Source: an uncultured Prevotellaceae bacterium
GTDB lineage: Bacteria; Bacteroidota; Bacteroidia; Bacteroidales; Bacteroidaceae
Assembly (NCBI GenBank): GCA_946413885.1
Contig: CAMKMK010000069.1
Span: 1 to 10,654 of the forward strand
DNA length: 10,654 nucleotides
Direction: 5' to 3'
In this document: piece after piece, positions 6,803 to 10,654 of the stretch
How positions within the stretch are numbered: position 1 is the first letter of the stretch
Layout of the letters: each line of letters begins with the position of its first letter
The notes under the pieces: model-generated
What the model was told of the DNA's origin: nothing
Databases searched by the model: none
What the model saw: the letters and a program-made list of their open reading frames with translations, nothing else
Program-made: the position numbers and the translations under genes

Positions 6803-7678
6803 ATGTTAAGTGTTGAAGAATTGAATGACCGTCTTATTGACCTTGCATTCGCAGAAGATATTGGTGATGGCGACCATACCACGCTTTGCTGTATTCCAGA
6901 AACTGAGATGGGAGAGAGCAAGCTGCTCATCAAGCAGCCTGGCATTTTTGCTGGCGAGAAGATAGCCATCGAGGTGTTCCATCGGTTCGATCCTACCATG
7001 CAGGTGGAAGTGTATATTCATGATGGAGCAGATGTGAAGCCAGGGGACATCGTGATGAGCGTGAAGGGAAAGGTTCAGAGTCTTTTGCAGACAGAGCGTC
7101 TGATGCTCAATATCCTGCAGCGTATGAGCGGTATTGCCACGATGACACATCGCTATCAGCAGGCTCTCATCGATGCAGGAACCAAGACTCGTGTTCTTGA
7201 TACCCGCAAGACGACTCCTGGTATGCGTATGCTGGAGAAGGAGGCCGTGAAGATTGGTGGTGGAATGAACCATCGTATTGGTCTCTTCGACATGATTCTG
7301 CTAAAGGACAACCATATCGATTTCTGTGGTGGCGTCCACAACGCCATTTCGCGTGCCAAGCAGTATTGCAAGGAGCACCACAAGGATTTGAAGATCGAGT
7401 GTGAGGTTCGCAATTGGAAGGAACTTGAGGAAGCGTTGGCTGAGGGGTGTGATCGCATCATGTTCGACAATTTCACTCCTGAGGACACCAAGAAGGCTGT
7501 GGAGCTTGTTGCCGGCCGATGCGAGACGGAATCCAGCGGAGGCATTACCTACGAGACCATGATACCTTACGCCAAGGCTGGTGTTGACTTCATTTCCTTT
7601 GGAGCCCTCACTCATAGCGTGAAAGGTCTCGACATGAGTTTCAAGGCTGCTGGGAGCGATAAATTGGTCATCAAATAA
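6803..7678 (+). CDS. nadC: Nicotinate-nucleotide pyrophosphorylase (carboxylating), quinolinate phosphoribosyltransferase
   Basis: Makes nicotinate mononucleotide from quinolinate and PRPP with loss of CO2, the last step of de novo NAD synthesis before NaMN adenylylation. From the ATG at 6803 the protein has 291 residues, the usual NadC length. Motifs: AEDIGDGDHTT (17-27), KQPGIFAGEK (44-53), ERLMLNILQRMSGIAT (98-113), DTRKTTPGMRMLEK (133-146, phosphate and quinolinate binding), NHRIGLFDMILLKDNHI (156-172), RIMFDNF (218-224), ESSGGI (243-248) and ISFGALTHS (264-272). The frame is also open from an ATG at 6725 that overlaps the rlmH stop; it would add 26 residues unlike NadC, so the later start is preferred. 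The gap before it (6729-6802) shows no clear promoter, so it may be read from upstream. The C69 dipeptidase gene follows after 18 bp. Confidence 0.96.
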   Translation: MLSVEELNDRLIDLAFAEDIGDGDHTTLCCIPETEMGESKLLIKQPGIFAGEKIAIEVFHRFDPTMQVEVYIHDGADVKPGDIVMSVKGKVQSLLQTERLMLNILQRMSGIATMTHRYQQALIDAGTKTRVLDTRKTTPGMRMLEKEAVKIGGGMNHRIGLFDMILLKDNHIDFCGGVHNAISRAKQYCKEHHKDLKIECEVRNWKELEEALAEGCDRIMFDNFTPEDTKKAVELVAGRCETESSGGITYETMIPYAKAGVDFISFGALTHSVKGLDMSFKAAGSDKLVIK

Positions 7679-7696
7679 AGTCTAAACTATCATTTT

Positions 7697-9328
7697 ATGA
7701 AAAGAATACTTCTTATAGCAATCTTCGCCTGCTCCAGCATGATGGGGATGGCTTGCACAAACCTGATTGTAGGCAAGAAAGCCAGTAAGGACGGCAGCGT
7801 CATCGTTTCCTATAGTTGTGACGATTATGGAGCATATGGTTCCATGAACTGGTTGCCTGGGGGCAAGCATCAGCCAGGCGAGATGAGAGCCATCTATCAC
7901 TATGAGAGCAACAATTATTTGGGCGAGATTCCTGAAGCTGCTGAGACGTATAGTGTCATAGGTCTGATGAACGAGCACCAGCTTACCATCCATGAGACCA
8001 CTTTTGGCGGACGCGAGGAACTCACGGATACGCTGACGGGTCTCATCGACTACGGAAGTTTGATGTATATCACTCTCCAGCGGGCAAAGACAGCACGCGA
8101 GGCAATCTCCGTAATGACCAATCTCGTGAGCGAATACGGTTATGAGTCAGAGGGTGAGAGTTTCTCCATTTGCGACCCTAATGAAGCATGGATTCTGGAA
8201 ATGATTGGTAAAGGTCCAGGTCGCAAGGGAGCCGTGTGGGTGGCTGTAAGAATTCCTGATGACTGCATATCTGGTCACGCCAACCAGAGCCGTATCCGCC
8301 AGTTCCCTCTTAAGGACAAGGAGAATTGCATTTACGCAAAGGACGTCATATCGTTCGCTCGAGAGAAGGGATATTTTCAGGGGGCAGACGAGGATTTCTC
8401 CTTTCAGGCAGCCTACAATCCCCTCGACTTTGGAGGAGCACGTTATTGCGAGGCTCGCATCTGGAGTTTTTTCAACCGTTGGGCTGACGAGGACATGATG
8501 CCTTATCTGTCTTATGCCAAAGGTGAGAATCCCAATAATCCTATGCCTCTCTACCTCAAACCCAAGCAGAAGCTAAGCGTTCAGGACGTGAAGGACATGA
8601 TGCGAGACCATTACGAGGACACGCCGCTTGATATCACGCATGATATCGGAATGGGGCCTTGGGAAATGCCTTACCGTCCCACTCCTCTTAGTTTCGAGGT
8701 CGACGGAAAGAAGTATTTCAATGAGCGACCCATTTCTACCCAGCAGACAGCCAATGTCTATGTCTGCCAGATGCGTTCCTGGCTGCCTGACTATATTGGC
8801 GGAATCATGTGGTGGGGCAATGACGATGCAAATATGGTAGCTTTGACGCCTGTCTATTGCTGCACAGTGGATGCTCCTTCGCCCTATAACGTCAAGACAG
8901 CCGACACGTTCAATTTCAGTTTCCAAAGTGCTTTCTGGGTTTGCAATTGGGTTAGCAATATGGTATATTACCGCTATAGTGTGCTTTTCCCTGAGTTGAA
9001 AGCTGTTCGCGACCGTTTAGAGAATGATTACAATTCCTTGCAGGAACTGACTGACAAGGAGGCGTCAGGTATGGAAGAAGCAGAGGCAAAGCGCTATCTT
9101 TCTGCTTTCAGTCATCGAACCGCACAGGCGATGCTCGACGAGTGGAACAAACTTGGTCAGTATCTCATCGTGAAGTATAATGATATGGCAATGAAGCGAG
9201 TTGGTAAGGATGGCAAGTTCCAGAAGACTGCTGGTGGCAATCAGAAGCCTCTCATCCGTCCTGGATATCCTGAAACCTTCCGCCGCAAGATTGTCTCTGA
9301 AACGGGTGACCGCTATCTGGTAAAGTAA
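7697..9328 (+). CDS. Secreted C69 (U34) family dipeptidase, Ntn-hydrolase
   Basis: A 543-residue exported peptidase. A signal peptide (MKRILLIAIF, then a hydrophobic stretch ending GMA) is followed by CTNLIVGKKAS; Cys20 is the conserved N-terminal nucleophile of family C69, exposed when the signal peptide is removed. The rest fits the family: DGSVIVSYSCDDYG, SVIGLMNEHQLTIHETTFGG, SFSICDPNEAWILEMIG, GHANQSRI. The N-terminal nucleophile also looks like a lipobox (MAC), but SPase I-type cleavage is expected, since lipidation would block the catalytic amine; this is inference. C69 enzymes cut dipeptides in the periplasm or outside. The gene starts 18 bp after nadC. A small hairpin follows its stop. 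It is unrelated in fold to the cytosolic PepD encoded earlier in the window. Confidence 0.93.
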   Translation: MKRILLIAIFACSSMMGMACTNLIVGKKASKDGSVIVSYSCDDYGAYGSMNWLPGGKHQPGEMRAIYHYESNNYLGEIPEAAETYSVIGLMNEHQLTIHETTFGGREELTDTLTGLIDYGSLMYITLQRAKTAREAISVMTNLVSEYGYESEGESFSICDPNEAWILEMIGKGPGRKGAVWVAVRIPDDCISGHANQSRIRQFPLKDKENCIYAKDVISFAREKGYFQGADEDFSFQAAYNPLDFGGARYCEARIWSFFNRWADEDMMPYLSYAKGENPNNPMPLYLKPKQKLSVQDVKDMMRDHYEDTPLDITHDIGMGPWEMPYRPTPLSFEVDGKKYFNERPISTQQTANVYVCQMRSWLPDYIGGIMWWGNDDANMVALTPVYCCTVDAPSPYNVKTADTFNFSFQSAFWVCNWVSNMVYYRYSVLFPELKAVRDRLENDYNSLQELTDKEASGMEEAEAKRYLSAFSHRTAQAMLDEWNKLGQYLIVKYNDMAMKRVGKDGKFQKTAGGNQKPLIRPGYPETFRRKIVSETGDRYLVK

Positions 9329-9333
9329 CCTTT

Positions 9334-9351
9334 TCTGCCATTTAAGGCAGA
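9334..9351 (+). terminator. Possible weak terminator or mRNA 3' hairpin after the C69 dipeptidase gene
   Basis: TCTGCC (9334-9339), a six-base loop ATTTAA and GGCAGA (9346-9351) form a perfect 6-bp stem 5 nt after the stop codon. There is no T tract after it, only before, so a classical intrinsic terminator on the plus strand is doubtful. On the minus strand the four T-complementary bases also sit on the wrong side. It may protect the 3' end. Confidence 0.35.
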
Positions 9352-9387
9352 CGATGAAATCATGCCACTCGTTCTTATCCAAAAGAC

Positions 9388-9475
9388 AACGTGTTGTGTT
9401 CGCAGGAAGAACGTGTTGTGTTTGCGATTTCAACGTGTTGAGTTTGCAGGAAGAACGTGTTGTGTTTTTAATAAC
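9388..9475. repeat. Four tandem copies of a 22-bp unit (two 44-bp super-units)
   Basis: Four direct copies start at 9388, 9410, 9432 and 9454. Each opens with AACGTGTTG, then a variable T or A, then GTT; the first three continue with YGC. Copies 1 and 3 end in CAGGAAG; copy 2 ends differently and copy 4 diverges after GTT. Copies 1+2 (9387-9430) and 3+4 (9431-9474) align as 44-bp units with few differences in the first 37 positions. In copies 1 and 3 the start forms an imperfect dyad CAAC-GT-GTTG. The array ends 16 bp before the start of the thioredoxin-like gene. Function unknown. Confidence 0.85.
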
Positions 9476-9491
9476 TGAATTTCAAAGGAAT

Positions 9492-10592
9492 ATGAAGAAA
9501 GTTTCTTATCTCGTTTTTTTACTCTTCGTCTCGATGGGCAGCATTGCTCAAACGAAGTATGATATCCTTCTCCGTCAGGTGCCTGATTGCAAGAAGGCTT
9601 ATCTGGTGGACGTGGAAAACAACAAGGTGATTGCCAACGCAGAAGCGAACGCACAGGGCGACATCCATTTTGCTGGTACTGTTGACAGCGTCGTCATCGC
9701 TGTAGTTTCAAAGGAGCCTTCTGTTCAGAGTGCCTTAGGCTGGTATGCGCTCGATGGAGAGCTCGAGGTCATGATGCAGGGCGGACAGCACACGGTCACG
9801 AAAGCCTCGCCGCTGAATAAGAAGTTCGAGCAGGCGCGCCTTGACTTTCAAGCCTTCGTGCCACGAGAAATGAAGTACGAGCAGGAGGCTCGCAACGTGA
9901 TTCAGAAATACGGTCAGGACATACCTGACTCCATCATCCAACGTCTCCGCAGGGAATACGAGGAGATAAATGCCTACAAGCAAAACACGCCTCGCTCCAT
10001 CATGACTGCAAACCGCGACAACATCGTTCCTGTTCTCTATATGTTGCGCTATTCTGACAAGATAGGTTTCGACTTCATCCAGACTTTCCTCGAAGATTAT
10101 CCCTATGCTAATAGAAAATGTCTGCGGCCCATTCGCGAAGCGTTGATTTACGAGGCTCGAAAACTACCTGGAGCCCAGGTGACAGAACTGGTGATGCAGG
10201 ACCCTGAGGGGAAGGAAGTTCGTCTGACCGATTGGGTAGGCAAGGGCAAGTATGTGTTGGTCGATTTCTGGGCTTCGTGGTGTGGTCCCTGTCGTGCTGA
10301 AATGCCCAACGTGAAGGCTCTTTATGAGAAGTACAAGAGCAAGGGATTCGAGATTGTTGGAGTCTCGTTCGACCAGACGAAGGCAGCTTGGACGAAAGGT
10401 ATCGCTGACCTTCAACTCTCCTGGCCCCAGATGAGCGACCTGAAGGGGTGGGGGTGTGCAGCAGCCAAAGAATACTCCATTCGCGCGATACCTGCCACCG
10501 TCCTCTTCTCGCCTGATGGAAAGGTGGTTGCCAACGGGTTGAGAGGCGAGACGCTACGTGATAAGCTGGCTGAGATTTTCGATAAAGAGTGA
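9492..10592 (+). CDS. Secreted thioredoxin-like (TlpA/ResA-type) protein with DUF4369-like N-terminal domain
   Basis: From the ATG at 9492 the protein has 366 residues. A signal peptide (MKKVSYLVFLLFVSMGSIAQ) with likely cleavage after Ala19 is followed by a DUF4369-like beta domain (about 22-110), a helical linker (about 110-225) and a C-terminal thioredoxin fold: VLVDFWASWCGPC with the redox pair Cys264 and Cys267, then VGVSFDQ, and the cis-proline in AIPAT (Pro334). Such proteins act in the periplasm as thiol-disulfide reductases, for example in cytochrome c maturation, though DUF4369 members are mostly uncharacterised. The frame is open to an ATG at 9354, but that start would read the 22-bp repeat array as protein and bury the signal peptide at residue 47, so 9492 is preferred. 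No promoter match was found upstream. It may be independent of the C69 gene, given the hairpin and repeats between. Confidence 0.92.
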   Translation: MKKVSYLVFLLFVSMGSIAQTKYDILLRQVPDCKKAYLVDVENNKVIANAEANAQGDIHFAGTVDSVVIAVVSKEPSVQSALGWYALDGELEVMMQGGQHTVTKASPLNKKFEQARLDFQAFVPREMKYEQEARNVIQKYGQDIPDSIIQRLRREYEEINAYKQNTPRSIMTANRDNIVPVLYMLRYSDKIGFDFIQTFLEDYPYANRKCLRPIREALIYEARKLPGAQVTELVMQDPEGKEVRLTDWVGKGKYVLVDFWASWCGPCRAEMPNVKALYEKYKSKGFEIVGVSFDQTKAAWTKGIADLQLSWPQMSDLKGWGCAAAKEYSIRAIPATVLFSPDGKVVANGLRGETLRDKLAEIFDKE

Positions 10593-10654
10593 TGTCGAGA
10601 TTATGGTGGTTCTTCTGCATTTTAGTTGAAAAGGTCAGATTGTACATATGAAAT

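Noticed and set aside
9354..9491. N-terminal extension of the thioredoxin-like protein reading through the 22-bp repeats
   Set aside because: It would place the clear signal peptide at residue 47 and translate non-coding tandem repeats; Met at 9492 is followed at once by a typical signal peptide.
10648..10654. ATGAAAT at the right edge as the start of a following gene
   Set aside because: Only seven bases are visible and no promoter match precedes it within the 55 bp after the thioredoxin-like gene, so no call can be supported.

Overview
The window reads as ordinary chromosomal DNA of a Bacteroidales bacterium, most likely Prevotella or a close relative. Three things support this: promoters of the Bacteroidetes type (TAnnTTTG at -7, TTTG or TTG near -33) with no convincing Shine-Dalgarno sites; Bacteroidetes-specific protein families (an HU/CCDC81-SPOR protein, a secreted C69 dipeptidase starting at an ACTNLIVGK motif, a DUF4369/TlpA-type thioredoxin protein, many SPase II lipoproteins); and moderate GC content. 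The genus is an inference. There is no phage, IS element, CRISPR array, tRNA or rRNA.

Layout. Positions 1-1314 (minus strand) hold two tandem genes: a membrane-anchored HU-SPOR protein that starts with GTG, followed by a zinc-ribbon protein that runs off the left edge and probably continues into an FHA domain. Across a 118-bp divergent gap that contains a 12-T tract lies a lipoprotein of DUF4738 type (1433-2233, plus). It converges on a minus-strand pair: a 70-residue membrane protein (2947-3159) and, downstream of it, a lipoprotein form of the Skp/OmpH chaperone (2264-2920). Their promoter lies in a 57-bp gap and overlaps, face to face, the promoter of pepD.

From 3217 to 10592 everything is on the plus strand: pepD (cytosolic M20 dipeptidase), a lipoprotein with an Ig-like and a beta-helix domain, rlmH (overlapping it by 4 bp), nadC, a secreted C69 dipeptidase and a secreted thioredoxin-like protein. 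pepD and the lipoprotein are 93 bp apart. The lipoprotein, rlmH, nadC and the C69 gene are tightly spaced and could share a transcript. A small hairpin and four 22-bp tandem repeats separate the C69 gene from the thioredoxin gene.

The genes do not form one pathway. Themes are envelope biogenesis (SPOR protein, Skp-like lipoprotein, three predicted lipoproteins, thioredoxin-like protein), peptide use (two unrelated dipeptidases in two compartments) and housekeeping (ribosome methylation, NAD synthesis). The observations most worth a second look are the 22/44-bp repeat array, the HU-SPOR gene with a promoter abutting its GTG start, the overlapping face-to-face promoters, and the small membrane protein coupled to the Skp-like lipoprotein. 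I saw no clear sign of a wholly new system.
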